Assembly: GCF_006494775.1 (NCBI RefSeq)
Contig: NZ_CP041146.1
Location: forward strand, 3,596,001-3,660,000
Origin: Nocardioides humi
Lineage (GTDB): Bacteria; Actinomycetota; Actinomycetes; Propionibacteriales; Nocardioidaceae
Reading direction: 5' to 3'
Length of the DNA stretch: 64,000 nt
Shown here: piece after piece, positions 1 to 8,961 of the stretch
Numbering within the stretch: position 1 is the stretch's first letter
Layout: each line of letters starts with the position of its first letter
The notes under the pieces: model-generated
What the model was told of the DNA's origin: nothing
The model's input: only the letters and a program-made list of their open reading frames with translations
The model's database searches: none
Program-made: the position numbers and the translations under genes

Positions 1-1
1 C

Positions 2-2701
2 GCGTGCGCGGCCATGGCCACGCTGCCGGTCTACGTCTTCAACGACCTGACCGCGAACGGACAGCTCTCCCTGCCCTTCCTGCCCAGCCTGGCGCTGGAT
101 CCGCCACTACCGGTCGCCGTGCTCATCAGTCTCACCGAGGGCGCGCTCATCGCCCTCCTGGTGCACCTCGTGATCTTCTACCCGCTGCGCAACGCACCCG
201 AGCTGGCGCGGGTGGTCGCCTCGATCGGCCTGTTCCTGGCCATCACGCAGGGGATCTCCCTGCGGTACGGCGCGGAGCAGCGACCGTTGCTCCCGGTGCT
301 GCCCGAGTCCCCGGAGCTCACGGTCGGGGGCGCCATCCTCAACACGCCGCGCCTCTGGCTGGCAGGCCTCGTCGTGGTGCTGTCCCTGGCGACCAGCCTC
401 TGGCTCGCCCGCACCCGCTGGGGTCTCGCCGTCCGGGCCTCGGCGGAGAACGAGCGCGCCGCCGCACTGGCCGGCATCTCGCCGGCCAAGGTCGCGTTCG
501 TCAGCCTCCTGCTGGCGACGGTCTCCACCACGCTGGTGTTCGTGCTGGCCGGTCCGACGATCGGCCTGCTCACGCCGACGGCGCCGCCGATGCTGATCGT
601 CCCGGCCCTGGCCGCCGCCCTGCTCGGCCGTCTCCGCTCGATCGGCTGGACCCTCCTCGCCGGCCTCGCCATCGGCGTCGCCTCCGCACAGATCACCTAC
701 TTCTCCAGCGTGGAGCCGTGGTGGCCGACCTGGGCGCGGCAGGGTCTCGGCGACGCCCTGCCGTTCGCGATCATCGTCGTGGCGCTCTTCCTCATGGGCC
801 GACGGATCCCGGGCCGCGCAGCGGAGGTCACGGTCTCGCTGCCCAGCGTGGTCGTGCCCCGCAACCGGCTGCTCGTCGTCGTGCTCACCGCAGGCCTCGG
901 TCTCGTCGCGGTGCTCGGCACCGAGGGGGTCTACCGGTACGGCGTGGTCACGACGCTCGCCTCGCTGCTCATCATGCTCTCGTTCGTCGTGCTGACGGGG
1001 GCCGTGGGGCAGATCTCCCTCGCCCAGGCGGCGTTCGCCGGCGCTGCGGGGTTCGCGCTCTCGAAGATCGGCGACGCCCTGCCGTTCCCGATCTCGATGA
1101 TCGTCGCGGCGCTCGCCGCGTCGGCACTCGGCGTGCTGCTGGGCCTCCCCGCGCTGCGGATCCGCGGCGTGCAGCTGGCCATCGTCAGCCTCGCCGCGGC
1201 GCTCGCCATCCAGAAGTTCGTCTTCTCCAACTCGGCGTTCACCGACCCGGGCGGGAACTTCGTCCCGAGCCCGTCCCTGTTCGGATGGGAGATCGCACCG
1301 CAGAGCGGGAGCGTGATCGCCACGCGCGAGTTCTGTCTCCTCGTGTTCGCCGTCGTGCTGGTGGTCACGCTCCTCGTCGGCAACGTGCTGCGCGGGGAGA
1401 CCGGACGTCACTTCCTCGCGGTCCGGTCCAACGAGAGCGCGGCGGCCTTCGCCGGCATCGACGTGGCGCGCACCAAGATCGTGGCGTTCGCCGTCTCCTC
1501 CTTCCTGGCCGGACTGGGCGGTTCGCTCCTCAGCTACACCCGAGGACAGCTCGACGGCGGCTCCTACGGAGTGGTGGTCGGCCTCACCTTCCTCGCCGTC
1601 GCCTACGTCGGCGGCATCACGAGCATCGGGGGAGCGGTGGTGGCCTCCGTGCTCGCTCCGCTCGGCGTCCTGTACGTGTTCATCGACCGTGACCTCAACG
1701 GCGCCAGCTGGTACCCACTTGCCGGCGGCCTCCTCCTCATCGTCACCGTGCTGCAGAACCCGAGCGGCATCGCCGGTCAGTTCCGCAGGGACCTGGGACG
1801 ACTCTCCGCGCGACTCCGCGGAGGGCGTCGCGTCGGGCCGGCGACCGCGACCCCTCCGGCGTCCGCGCCCGCCGCACCGGATCCCGAACCGATGCTGCGC
1901 CGGGAGATCGGCGGCACCTGCTTCGAGGCCCGCGGGGTCACCGTCCGGTACTCCGGCCTGGTGGCGGTCGACGCCGTCGACCTGGAGGTGCGGGCCGGGG
2001 AGATCGTCGGCCTCATCGGACCGAACGGGGCGGGCAAGACCAGCTTCGTGGACGCCATCACCGGCTTCTGCAAGGCGGACGGCACGATCAGCCTCGGCGG
2101 CCGCGAGATCTCGAGGCACGGCCCCACCCGGCGGGCCCACGAGGGCCTCGCCCGGACCTGGCAGAACACCGAGCTGTTCGGCGATCTCTCCGTGGCGGAC
2201 AACGTCCGGGTGGCGACCGAGCGGGGTGGCCTCGCCGGCCTCGCCCGCGACGCCGTGAGGCCGACGCGACCGGTCAAGCGGAGTGTCACCGATGCGCTCC
2301 GGCTGCTGGCCCTGGACGACATCGCCGACCAGCCGGCCACGGCGCTCTCCCTCGGCCGGCAGAAGCTGGTCGGCGTCGCGCGGGCGCTCGCCATGGAGCC
2401 CCGGATGCTGTGCCTCGACGAGCCCGCGGCGGGACTGGACAGCTACGAGACCGCCGAGTTCGCAGGGACGCTCCGGCGGATCGCCTCCTCCGGCGTGGGC
2501 TGCCTCCTCATCGACCACGACATGGGCCTGGTCCTCGACGTCTGCGACCGTCTCTACGTGCTCGAGTTCGGCGAGGTGATCGCCGTCGGCAGGCCCGACG
2601 AGGTAAGGCGCGACCCGCGCGTCATCCAGGCCTACCTCGGCTCGGCCGCGGCGTCCGCTGTCGAGACGTCCGGCCTCGCGACCGAGGGGCAGCGCCGATG
2701 A
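2..2701 (+). CDS. Fused branched-chain-type ABC importer: permease-permease-ATPase (LivH-LivM-LivG), 5' partial
   Basis: One open frame runs from the window edge and joins three importer parts. A LivH-like permease covers roughly the first 290 residues, a LivM-like permease about 290-600 (with the family's GQISLAQAAFAG segment), and a LivG-like ATPase about 640-895. In the ATPase, Walker A GPNGAGKT lies near residue 670, an LSLGRQ signature near 778 and the Walker B LCLDEP near 798. The protein would sit in the cytoplasmic membrane and import a small carboxylate or amino acid. The first membrane helices of LivH are missing, so the start lies upstream of the window. The stop TGA originally overlapped the ATG of livF, but an IS110 element now separates them. 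Separate chains are the family norm, so a three-way fusion is unusual. Substrate unknown. Confidence 0.9.
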   Translation, partial: ACAAMATLPVYVFNDLTANGQLSLPFLPSLALDPPLPVAVLISLTEGALIALLVHLVIFYPLRNAPELARVVASIGLFLAITQGISLRYGAEQRPLLPVLPESPELTVGGAILNTPRLWLAGLVVVLSLATSLWLARTRWGLAVRASAENERAAALAGISPAKVAFVSLLLATVSTTLVFVLAGPTIGLLTPTAPPMLIVPALAAALLGRLRSIGWTLLAGLAIGVASAQITYFSSVEPWWPTWARQGLGDALPFAIIVVALFLMGRRIPGRAAEVTVSLPSVVVPRNRLLVVVLTAGLGLVAVLGTEGVYRYGVVTTLASLLIMLSFVVLTGAVGQISLAQAAFAGAAGFALSKIGDALPFPISMIVAALAASALGVLLGLPALRIRGVQLAIVSLAAALAIQKFVFSNSAFTDPGGNFVPSPSLFGWEIAPQSGSVIATREFCLLVFAVVLVVTLLVGNVLRGETGRHFLAVRSNESAAAFAGIDVARTKIVAFAVSSFLAGLGGSLLSYTRGQLDGGSYGVVVGLTFLAVAYVGGITSIGGAVVASVLAPLGVLYVFIDRDLNGASWYPLAGGLLLIVTVLQNPSGIAGQFRRDLGRLSARLRGGRRVGPATATPPASAPAAPDPEPMLRREIGGTCFEARGVTVRYSGLVAVDAVDLEVRAGEIVGLIGPNGAGKTSFVDAITGFCKADGTISLGGREISRHGPTRRAHEGLARTWQNTELFGDLSVADNVRVATERGGLAGLARDAVRPTRPVKRSVTDALRLLALDDIADQPATALSLGRQKLVGVARALAMEPRMLCLDEPAAGLDSYETAEFAGTLRRIASSGVGCLLIDHDMGLVLDVCDRLYVLEFGEVIAVGRPDEVRRDPRVIQAYLGSAAASAVETSGLATEGQRR

Positions 2702-2718
2702 GTAGCCCTGTGTCAACG

Positions 2719-4110
2719 TCAGGCCGCGAGAACGGCTTGGAGCGCGTTGTGTTGGTCGGGCTGGTAGGTGGTGCCGTCTTGCCAGCAGCGCCAGATGACG
2801 CCGAGCCAGGCGCGGGCCAGGATGCGGGTGGCGTGGGGATGGTCCTTGCCGCGGGCGATGGCGTCGTTGTAGATCTTCGCGGCCCAGGGGTTGGCGCGTC
2901 GGGAGTCGCCGGCGAAGTCGCAGACCGCGTCGCGGAGCTCCTTGTTGACCGCCCACCTGTAGGTGACGGCCTTGTGCTTGCCGGACTGTTTGGTCGAGGG
3001 CGCGACGCCGGCCAGACAGGCCAGGGACGCGGCGTCGGGGAAGCGGCCGCGGACGTCGCCGATTTCGGCGAGCAGTCGCGCGGCGCGAACGGTGCCGCCA
3101 CGGGGCAGGGACTGGAAGATGTGGGCGTCGGCGTGCAGGGCGAGTTGCTCGGCGATCTGGGCTTCCAGAGTGGCGATCTGCTCGACGATCTCGGTCAGGA
3201 CGCTCAGCATGGCGCGGGTGACGTGCGCGCGCGCAGCGCCATCGGGACCGACCGGTCCGCGGGGCGCGGCCTGCAGGTGCGCGAACAGGTCGGCGGGGTC
3301 CTTGCGGCCGCAGTAGCCGACACTGCCAAGCCAGGCAGCCAGTCGCTTCACGCTGAGCCAGTCGGCTCGCTCCTGGCAGTCGAAGCGGGCCAGGAACTTC
3401 AGGCTGATCTGGGAGTCCAAGTCACTGAAGAGCCCGACCGCGCCGGGGAACGCGGCCTGCAGGTGCGCCCGCAGCTGGTTGCACAGCGCGACGCGGTGCT
3501 TGACCAGTTCGCGGCGGGCGCGGACGGTGGCGCGCAGCGTCTTCGTGGCCTCGCTGTTGTGGGTGAGCGGGCGGAGCCGGGTCCGGTCGGTGCGCAGGGT
3601 GTCGGCCAGGACGTAGGCGTCGAACCGGTCGTCCTTGTTGCCGGCCGAGCCGTAGCGGCTGCGCAGGTTCTTGAGCCGGTTCGGGCTGATCACGACCACG
3701 GTCATGTCCGCCTCGAGCAGGGCGTCGACGACCGGTCCGTCGCCGCGCTCGATGGCGACCTCGCCCACGCCGTGCTGGCCCAGGAACTTCACCAGGGCGC
3801 GGAGTCCGGGGCTGGTGTGATCGACGCTCTTGCGGGCGATCTCGAGGCCACGGTCGTTGACGATGCTGACCGCGTGGTCCTCGCTGGCCCAGTCCACACC
3901 GGCGGTGACACTGTTGACGGGCTCCTCAGGCAGCTCCTCAGGCAGCTCCTCAGGCAGCTCCTCAGGCAGCTCCTCAGGCAGCTCCTCAGGCAGCTCCTCA
4001 GGCAGCTCCTCAGGCAGCTCCTCAGGCAGCTCCCCAGGCAGCTCCTCAGGCAGCTGGTCGGGCAGTTTCCTACCTGTGGTGTTGTTCGGGGTGGTGCTGG
4101 CAGACTTCAC
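2719..4110 (-). CDS. IS110-family transposase with N-terminal (LPEE)n repeat
   Basis: 463 aa from a GTG at 4110 preceded by GAGGAGG with 5-nt spacing; longer upstream starts lack such a site. After the repeat tract comes the DEDD RuvC-like catalytic domain (TAGVDWASEDH, then VAIERGDGP, then KDDRFDAYVLAD). The C-terminal Transposase_20 domain carries the serine motif around PSTKQSGK. In this family the enzyme recombines DNA using a bridge RNA from the element's non-coding end. It is longer than the roughly 400 aa norm because about 60 residues of acidic Leu-Pro-Glu-Glu repeats precede the catalytic domain. No start codon lies between the repeat and the first catalytic Asp, so the repeat should be translated. 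Confidence 0.92.
   Translation of the reverse strand: MKSASTTPNNTTGRKLPDQLPEELPGELPEELPEELPEELPEELPEELPEELPEELPEELPEEPVNSVTAGVDWASEDHAVSIVNDRGLEIARKSVDHTSPGLRALVKFLGQHGVGEVAIERGDGPVVDALLEADMTVVVISPNRLKNLRSRYGSAGNKDDRFDAYVLADTLRTDRTRLRPLTHNSEATKTLRATVRARRELVKHRVALCNQLRAHLQAAFPGAVGLFSDLDSQISLKFLARFDCQERADWLSVKRLAAWLGSVGYCGRKDPADLFAHLQAAPRGPVGPDGAARAHVTRAMLSVLTEIVEQIATLEAQIAEQLALHADAHIFQSLPRGGTVRAARLLAEIGDVRGRFPDAASLACLAGVAPSTKQSGKHKAVTYRWAVNKELRDAVCDFAGDSRRANPWAAKIYNDAIARGKDHPHATRILARAWLGVIWRCWQDGTTYQPDQHNALQAVLAA
3922..4065. repeat. 12-bp minisatellite inside the transposase gene
   Basis: Eleven head-to-tail 12-bp units (plus strand CTCCTCAGGCAG) run from 3922 to 4053. Ten are identical and one has T to C (4030-4041). 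A degenerate twelfth unit follows at 4054-4065. Read on the minus strand they encode LPEE units with a single LPGE. The near identity suggests recent expansion by slippage, and copy number is likely to vary between element copies. Confidence 0.95.
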
Positions 4111-4386
4111 GTCAGCCTCCTCGCTGCTAGACCCAGTGGGGAGGCACCCTCTTTTCGGTGCCGGGACGCATCTGTCAGTCAGCTCACTGATCGGCGCTCC
4201 CAGCCAGCCACGGGGTCGGCCTTGGCGCTCAGCCCTGTCGACGATCACGGCGTCCCGAGTGACCGCCGGGCCCTGCAGAACTCATCGTGGACCTCACTGG
4301 GTCGAGCGAGCAGGGCAGTGACCCGACGGCACCTGGGGTGCATCAGCGGCCCATCCAGGACCACCGACGCGAGGAAGGTAGTCCAG
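4111..4386 (-). ncRNA. Non-coding end of IS110, candidate bridge-RNA locus
   Basis: These 276 bp lie upstream of the transposase start and contain no convincing gene. In IS110-group elements this end encodes the bridge RNA that pairs with target and donor DNA. A small hairpin is visible (GGCACC, 8-nt loop, GGTGCC, about 4143-4162). The exact RNA ends and guide loops cannot be read here. The right edge also supplies the GAGGAAGG ribosome-binding site now used by livF. Confidence 0.35.
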
Positions 4387-5099
4387 TGAGCATCCTGCTG
4401 CAGACTCGGGAACTGGTCGCCGGCTACGGCAACATCCCCGCCGTACGGGGTGTCTCGATCGACGTCCGCGAGGGCGAGGTGGTCTCGCTCCTCGGCCCCA
4501 ACGGCGCCGGGAAGAGCACGACGCTGCTGACCCTGGCCGGCGTGCTGAAGCCGTTGGGGGGCGAGGTCGAGGTCCTGGGCGCACGCGTCGCCAAGGCGGG
4601 CGCGCACCTGGTCGCCCGGCGCGGCACGGTGCTCGTCCCGGAGGGCCGCGGGCTGTTCCGGCAGCTGACCGTGCGGGAGAACCTGCGCATCCGGCATCCC
4701 AAGCGGTCGCCGGTCACGGTGGAGTCCGTGCTCGGCTACTTCCCCGCCCTGGAGAAGGTGATGGACCGCACGGCGGGCGTCCTCTCCGGGGGAGAGCAGC
4801 AGATGGTGGCCATCGCCGGCGCTCTCCTGTCGGCGCCCCGCCTGATCATGCTCGACGAGCTGAGCCTCGGCCTGGCGCCGATCATCGTCGAGCGCCTGCT
4901 GCCCACCGTCCGGCGGATCGCCCAGGACACCGGGGCCGGCGTCCTGCTCGTCGAGCAGCACGTCAGCGCCGCCCTCGCCGTCGCGGACCGCGGGTACATC
5001 CTCGTCGACGGCCGCATCGAGCACGCAGGGACGGCGCAGGAGCTGCAGGGAGCCGCCGCGGCGATCGAGGCCGCCTATCTCGGAGGAGGTACCGCGTGA
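4386..5099 (+). CDS. livF: Branched-chain-type ABC transporter ATP-binding protein (LivF)
   Basis: 237 aa ATPase, partner of the upstream LivHMG fusion. Walker [10 protein letters not shown] lies near residue 38, the signature LSGGEQQM near 134 and Walker [14 protein letters not shown] near 154. The best start is the GTG at 4386, preceded by GAGGAAGG that belongs to the inserted IS110. The original start was most likely the ATG in the ATGA overlap at 2698. Insertion thus replaced ATG by GTG and coupling by a new ribosome-binding site. The stop overlaps the next SDR as GTGA. Expression now depends on readthrough or a promoter in the element. Confidence 0.9.
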   Translation: MSILLQTRELVAGYGNIPAVRGVSIDVREGEVVSLLGPNGAGKSTTLLTLAGVLKPLGGEVEVLGARVAKAGAHLVARRGTVLVPEGRGLFRQLTVRENLRIRHPKRSPVTVESVLGYFPALEKVMDRTAGVLSGGEQQMVAIAGALLSAPRLIMLDELSLGLAPIIVERLLPTVRRIAQDTGAGVLLVEQHVSAALAVADRGYILVDGRIEHAGTAQELQGAAAAIEAAYLGGGTA

Positions 5100-5974
5100 G
5101 GGCCGTATCCGACCTGACCGGCCGGGTGGCCGTCGTCACGGGGTCGAGTCGTGGGATCGGCAAGGGCGTGGCCCACGTGCTGGGGGAGCGCGGTGCGACC
5201 GTCTACGTGACGGGCCGCACCGTGACCGGCGGCTCGTCGGAGCTGCCGGGCACGATCGGGGAGACGGCTGCTGAGGTGACGCGCAGGGGCGGAGTGGGCA
5301 TCCCGGTCCGGGTCGACCACCACGACGACAGCAGCGTCGCGGCCCTCTTCGCGCGGGTCGCCGACGAGTCCGGGCAGATCGACATCCTGGTCAACAGCGC
5401 CTCGACCCTGGACTCCAAGGCGGACCGGCTGCGGTCCCGGCCCGGCTTCTGGGACCAGGACCTGGGCGAGTGGGAGAAGTTCCACGACATCGGCCTGCGC
5501 TCCCACTACGTCGCGAGTGCGTACGCCGCGCGCCTGATGGTGCCCCGGCGGTCGGGCCTCATCGTGAACGTGTCCTCCGCCGGCGCCGTCACCTACTACA
5601 TGTCGGCGGCCTACGGGTCCGCCAAGGCGGCCCTGGACAAGCTGTCCCACGACATGGCCCACGAGCTGGCGCCGTACGGCGTCTCGGTCGTGTCGATCTG
5701 GCCGGGCCAGGTACGCACCGAGATGGGACTGTGGATGTCCGAGCACGGGATCATGGACATCTCCGCGGCGGAGACGCCCGAGCTCTCCGGTCGCGCTGTC
5801 GCCGCGATGGCCACCGACGCCCGGATCGCCGAGCGCTCCGGCAGGGCGTTCTACACCGCCGACCTGGCATCCGACTACGACTTCACCGACGTCGACGGAT
5901 CGGTTCCGCAGCGACCGGTGATGAGCGACATCGTCCGCACGACTCCGGCGGCGATCCCCCCGACGACCAGGTAG
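5096..5974 (+). CDS. Short-chain dehydrogenase/reductase (SDR)
   Basis: 292 aa Rossmann-fold oxidoreductase. The cofactor motif is TGSSRGIG near residue 16, the NAG-type motif reads VNSAS, the catalytic Ser lies in NVSSAG, and the active-site Tyr-Lys is YGSAK. Longer than a minimal SDR, with a C-terminal tail. The GTG start overlaps the livF stop (GTGA), which places it in the transporter operon. It probably oxidises or reduces an alcohol or ketone intermediate of the imported compound. Substrate cannot be inferred. Confidence 0.88.
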   Translation: MRAVSDLTGRVAVVTGSSRGIGKGVAHVLGERGATVYVTGRTVTGGSSELPGTIGETAAEVTRRGGVGIPVRVDHHDDSSVAALFARVADESGQIDILVNSASTLDSKADRLRSRPGFWDQDLGEWEKFHDIGLRSHYVASAYAARLMVPRRSGLIVNVSSAGAVTYYMSAAYGSAKAALDKLSHDMAHELAPYGVSVVSIWPGQVRTEMGLWMSEHGIMDISAAETPELSGRAVAAMATDARIAERSGRAFYTADLASDYDFTDVDGSVPQRPVMSDIVRTTPAAIPPTTR

Positions 5975-5984
5975 GACGCAGCCG

Positions 5985-7376
5985 GTGCAGAGGCGGACGG
6001 ACGGGGACTCGGCCCCGGGCGGCACCTTCGTCGTGCTCGCCCTCGGGGTCACCGCGTTCGCCCTCCTCCAGACACTGATCGTCCCGGTGCTCCCGCTCCT
6101 GAGGGAGCGCTTCGGGGTGAGCCAGTCCTCCATCGCCTGGCTGGTCACCGCGAACCTGCTCGCCGCCGCCGTCGCCACGCCCCTCAGCGGCCGCGTCGGC
6201 GACCGGGTGGGCAAGCACCGCGTCCTCGTCGGCTCACTCGTCCTGCTGACGGCCGGCTCCCTGCTCGCCGCTGTGGCGCCCGGCTTCCACGTGCTCGTGG
6301 CGGCCCGCGTGCTGCAGGGCCTGGGAGCCGGGATCACGCCGATGACCTACGCCATCGCGCGCGACGAGTTCGCGGCGGATGCGGTCGCGACCCTGACGGG
6401 CGTGCTGGCGGCCCTGGTCGCCGTCGGCGGCGGCATCGGGGTGGTGCTCGCCGGCCCGCTCGAGCAGCTGCTCGGCATCCGGTCGCTCTTCTGGGTCCCC
6501 GGCGCGGTCCTCGCCGTCCTCGTCGTCGCCAGTGTCCGCGTGGTGCCGCCGTCCCCGGTGCGGTCGGAGACGCCGGTGAACCCGGCGTCCGCTCTGCTCC
6601 TCGGCACCTGGCTGGTGACCCTGCTGCTGGCGCTCACCCAGGGCCAGGCGTGGGGGTGGCTGTCACCGGGTCTGCTCGGCACCGCCGCGCTGTGCGCGCT
6701 CACGTTCGGCACGTGGATCCGGGTCGAGCGGCGAACCGCCAGCCCGACCCTCGACCTGGGGCTGATGTCGATGCCGGTGGTGGCGCTGCTGAATCTCGTC
6801 GCCTTCCTGGTCGGGATCGAGATGTTCGCCTCCCTGACCCTGATGCCGCTCTACTTCCAGGCGGCGCCCGCCGGCGGGTACGGCTTCGGCTCCACGACCA
6901 CGGAGGCAGGTCTGCTCATCCTCCCGTCGGGCTTCACGATGTTCGTCTTCGGTGCCCTGGCCGCGCGCTTCAGTCGCCTGTTCGGCAACCGCTCCGTGCT
7001 GTGGTGGGGCTGTTCGGCCTGTGCCGCGGCGATGCTGCTGCTCGCCCTGATCGGGACGGGCGAAGGGTGGGCGTACCTGGCGACCGGTGTCCTGGGTGCG
7101 GGCCACGGCCTCGTGTTCGCGACGGTCGCGTCCCATCTGACGCTGAGCGTGCCCCAGGCCCAGACAGGGGTGGCCGGAGGCATGAACATCAACCTGCGCC
7201 AGATCGGCGGCGCCCTCGGCATCACCGTCACCTCGGCGCTGCTGGCGGCCTCGGCCACCTCCGCGGGGGACGCCTCCGAGGCGGCCTTCCGCGGGTGCTT
7301 CGTCCTCCTGGCCGGCGTCGTGCTCCTGGCGGTCCCCGCGGTGGGCATGCTGCCCGGCCCGCGACCGGCCCGATAG
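5985..7376 (+). CDS. MFS transporter, DHA2-like (EmrB/QacA type)
   Basis: 463 aa integral membrane protein with many hydrophobic segments, about 14 by eye. The cytoplasmic motif-A loop reads GRVGDRVGKHR near residue 72, and motif C-like glycines appear in helix 5. The family uses the proton gradient to export drugs or organic ions. A GTG start lies 10 nt after the SDR stop, so it is probably the last gene of the livHMG-livF-SDR operon. It may export a toxic intermediate or import substrate. The direction is not visible in sequence. Confidence 0.88.
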   Translation: MQRRTDGDSAPGGTFVVLALGVTAFALLQTLIVPVLPLLRERFGVSQSSIAWLVTANLLAAAVATPLSGRVGDRVGKHRVLVGSLVLLTAGSLLAAVAPGFHVLVAARVLQGLGAGITPMTYAIARDEFAADAVATLTGVLAALVAVGGGIGVVLAGPLEQLLGIRSLFWVPGAVLAVLVVASVRVVPPSPVRSETPVNPASALLLGTWLVTLLLALTQGQAWGWLSPGLLGTAALCALTFGTWIRVERRTASPTLDLGLMSMPVVALLNLVAFLVGIEMFASLTLMPLYFQAAPAGGYGFGSTTTEAGLLILPSGFTMFVFGALAARFSRLFGNRSVLWWGCSACAAAMLLLALIGTGEGWAYLATGVLGAGHGLVFATVASHLTLSVPQAQTGVAGGMNINLRQIGGALGITVTSALLAASATSAGDASEAAFRGCFVLLAGVVLLAVPAVGMLPGPRPAR

Positions 7377-7388
7377 CGCCCGCCGCGG

Positions 7389-7403
7389 TTCCGGCACCCG
7401 GAA
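7389..7403. promoter_or_regulatory. Operator-like palindrome TTCCG-N5-CGGAA upstream of livG
   Basis: Perfect 5+5 bp inverted repeat with a 5-bp spacer, 89-103 bp before the livG start. It belongs to a set of similar sites across the island. Forty-four bases downstream of its start lies GTCACTGTC (7433), which recurs at 43 bases from the site upstream of the binding-protein gene. Confidence 0.65.
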
Positions 7404-7491
7404 CGGCGGGTGGCCGGCCAGGTGTGTCCTGCGTCACTGTCACGATCACCGTCGGTCAGGCGACGGGACACCAGCTCGTGAAGGGGCGTAC

Positions 7492-8253
7492 ATGGCCGAC
7501 CTCGTCGTTGAGGAACTCTCCATGCGGTTCGGCGGCATCACCGCGCTCGACTCGCTCTCCATGACCGTCGAGGCCGGGCAGATCTGCGGGCTCATCGGGC
7601 CGAACGGTGCAGGGAAGACCACCCTCTTCAACTGCGTCGGCCGCGTGTACCAGCCGAGCGCCGGAAGCGTGCGTCTCGGGGACGTCGACCTGCTGGCGCT
7701 GCCCGCCCACCGGATCGCGTACGCGGGGGTCGCGCGGACCTTCCAGAACCTGGGCCTGTTCCCCTCCCTGACGTTCCTCGAGAACGTGATGGCAGGGGCC
7801 TACTCCAGCGTCGGCGGCGGCTTCCTCAAGTCCATCCTGCGGATCGGTATCGCGGCCCAGGAGCGCGAGCTCGAGGCGCGCGCACATCGCCTCCTGGAGA
7901 TGCTCGAGCTGGACCGGCACGCGTTCAGCCTCGCCAAGGACCAGCCGTTCGGGACGCTCAAGCGCCTCGAGATCGCGCGGGCCCTCGCCAGCGGCCCCCG
8001 CCTCCTGCTCCTGGACGAGCCGGCGGGCGGACTCACCGACAGCGAGGTGGGGGAACTGTCGGAGCTGATCGACAGCCTTCCCGAGCGGTTCGGGGTGACG
8101 GTGCTGCTCGTCGAGCACAGGATGGCGATGGTCATGGGCATCTCCGACAAGATCGTCGCGATGAGCTACGGCAGGAAGCTCGCCGAGGGCTCTCCCGAGG
8201 AGATCCGCCAGCATCCCGAGGTCATCGCCTCCTACCTCGGTGGTGCGGCGTGA
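7492..8253 (+). CDS. livG: Branched-chain-type ABC transporter ATPase (LivG)
   Basis: 253 aa. Walker A GPNGAGKTT lies near residue 36, the LivG-specific FQNLGLFPSLT near 84, a signature region FGTLKRLEIARAL in place of canonical LSGGQ, Walker B LLLLDEPAGG near 170, and a switch His in VEHRM. One of two ATPases of the second Liv-type importer. First gene of a livG-livF-livH-livM operon; its stop overlaps livF by 4 nt (GTGA). Probably regulated through the palindrome at 7389. Confidence 0.94.
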   Translation: MADLVVEELSMRFGGITALDSLSMTVEAGQICGLIGPNGAGKTTLFNCVGRVYQPSAGSVRLGDVDLLALPAHRIAYAGVARTFQNLGLFPSLTFLENVMAGAYSSVGGGFLKSILRIGIAAQERELEARAHRLLEMLELDRHAFSLAKDQPFGTLKRLEIARALASGPRLLLLDEPAGGLTDSEVGELSELIDSLPERFGVTVLLVEHRMAMVMGISDKIVAMSYGRKLAEGSPEEIRQHPEVIASYLGGAA

Positions 8254-8957
8254 GCGCCCTGGTCCTGGAGGACGTGTGCGCCGGCTACGGCGCCGGCGAC
8301 GTCCTCGGCGACGTCGGCCTCCGCGTCGATCCGGGGGAGATCGTGGTCATCCTCGGCGCGAACGGGGCGGGCAAGACGACCCTCATGCGCGCGATCTCCG
8401 GCACCATCGCTCGGCGGGGCACGGTCCGGCTCGGAGACCGCGACCTGGTCCGCGCGAAGCCCGACCAGATCGTGCGGGCCGGGGTCGTGCAGGTGCCGCA
8501 GGGCCGCGGCACCATCGCCGACCTCTCGGTCGAGGACAACCTCCGGCTCGGGGCGTACATCCGCCGCGACAAGGAGGTCGCCAAGGACCTCGCCCACTGG
8601 TACGACGTCTACCCGCGCCTGGCCGAGCGCCGCAAGCAGAAGGCCGGGTTCCTCTCGGGGGGCGAGCAGCAGATGCTGGCCATCGCGCGCACCCTCATGA
8701 CGCGACCCCGGGTGCTGCTCTGCGACGAGCCGAGCCTCGGCCTCTCGCCGCGCCTCACCTCGGAGCTCTTCGCGTCCCTCGCGTCCCTCAACAAGGAGCT
8801 CGACCTCTCCATCCTGGTCGTCGAGCAGAACGCCATGGTCGCCCTCGCCATCGCCTCGCGCGCCTATCTGCTGGAGGCCGGGCGGCTCGCCCCCAGCCGG
8901 GATGCGGCCGAGCTGATGAGCGACGACGCCATCAAGACCGCATATCTCGGAGGCTGA
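8250..8957 (+). CDS. livF: Branched-chain-type ABC transporter ATPase (LivF)
   Basis: 235 aa, GTG start overlapping livG. Walker A GANGAGKTT lies near residue 33, then VPQGRGTIADLSVEDNL, the typical LivF loop. The signature is LSGGEQQM near 135, Walker B VLLCDEPSLGLS near 156 and the switch His position reads VVEQN. Pairs with LivG to energise the LivH/LivM permease. It is not closely similar to the livF at 4386, so the two importers are separate systems and not a recent duplication. Confidence 0.94.
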   Translation: MSALVLEDVCAGYGAGDVLGDVGLRVDPGEIVVILGANGAGKTTLMRAISGTIARRGTVRLGDRDLVRAKPDQIVRAGVVQVPQGRGTIADLSVEDNLRLGAYIRRDKEVAKDLAHWYDVYPRLAERRKQKAGFLSGGEQQMLAIARTLMTRPRVLLCDEPSLGLSPRLTSELFASLASLNKELDLSILVVEQNAMVALAIASRAYLLEAGRLAPSRDAAELMSDDAIKTAYLGG

Positions 8958-8961
8958 GACC

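Larger units (their letters stand above)
2703..4386 (-). mobile_element. IS110-family insertion sequence, about 1.69 kb
   Basis: The element holds one DEDD transposase on the minus strand. The 4-mer TGAG occurs at both junctions (2699-2702 and 4387-4390). Removing one 1688-bp unit rebuilds ATGAGCATCCTG, in which the livHMG stop overlaps the livF start as ATGA. That gives the boundaries to within about 4 bp. I see no long terminal inverted repeats, which is normal for IS110. The longer non-coding end (4111-4386) lies upstream of the transposase, as in the IS110 group. Confidence 0.82.

Noticed and set aside
107..2956. A very long minus-strand open frame opposite the fused transporter.
   Set aside because: It is His/Arg/Glu-rich with no domain, and lies opposite a well-conserved gene. 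High GC creates such antisense frames.
3922..4065. Regular short repeats that might suggest CRISPR.
   Set aside because: Units are 12 bp, in tandem without spacers, and lie in frame in a transposase gene.
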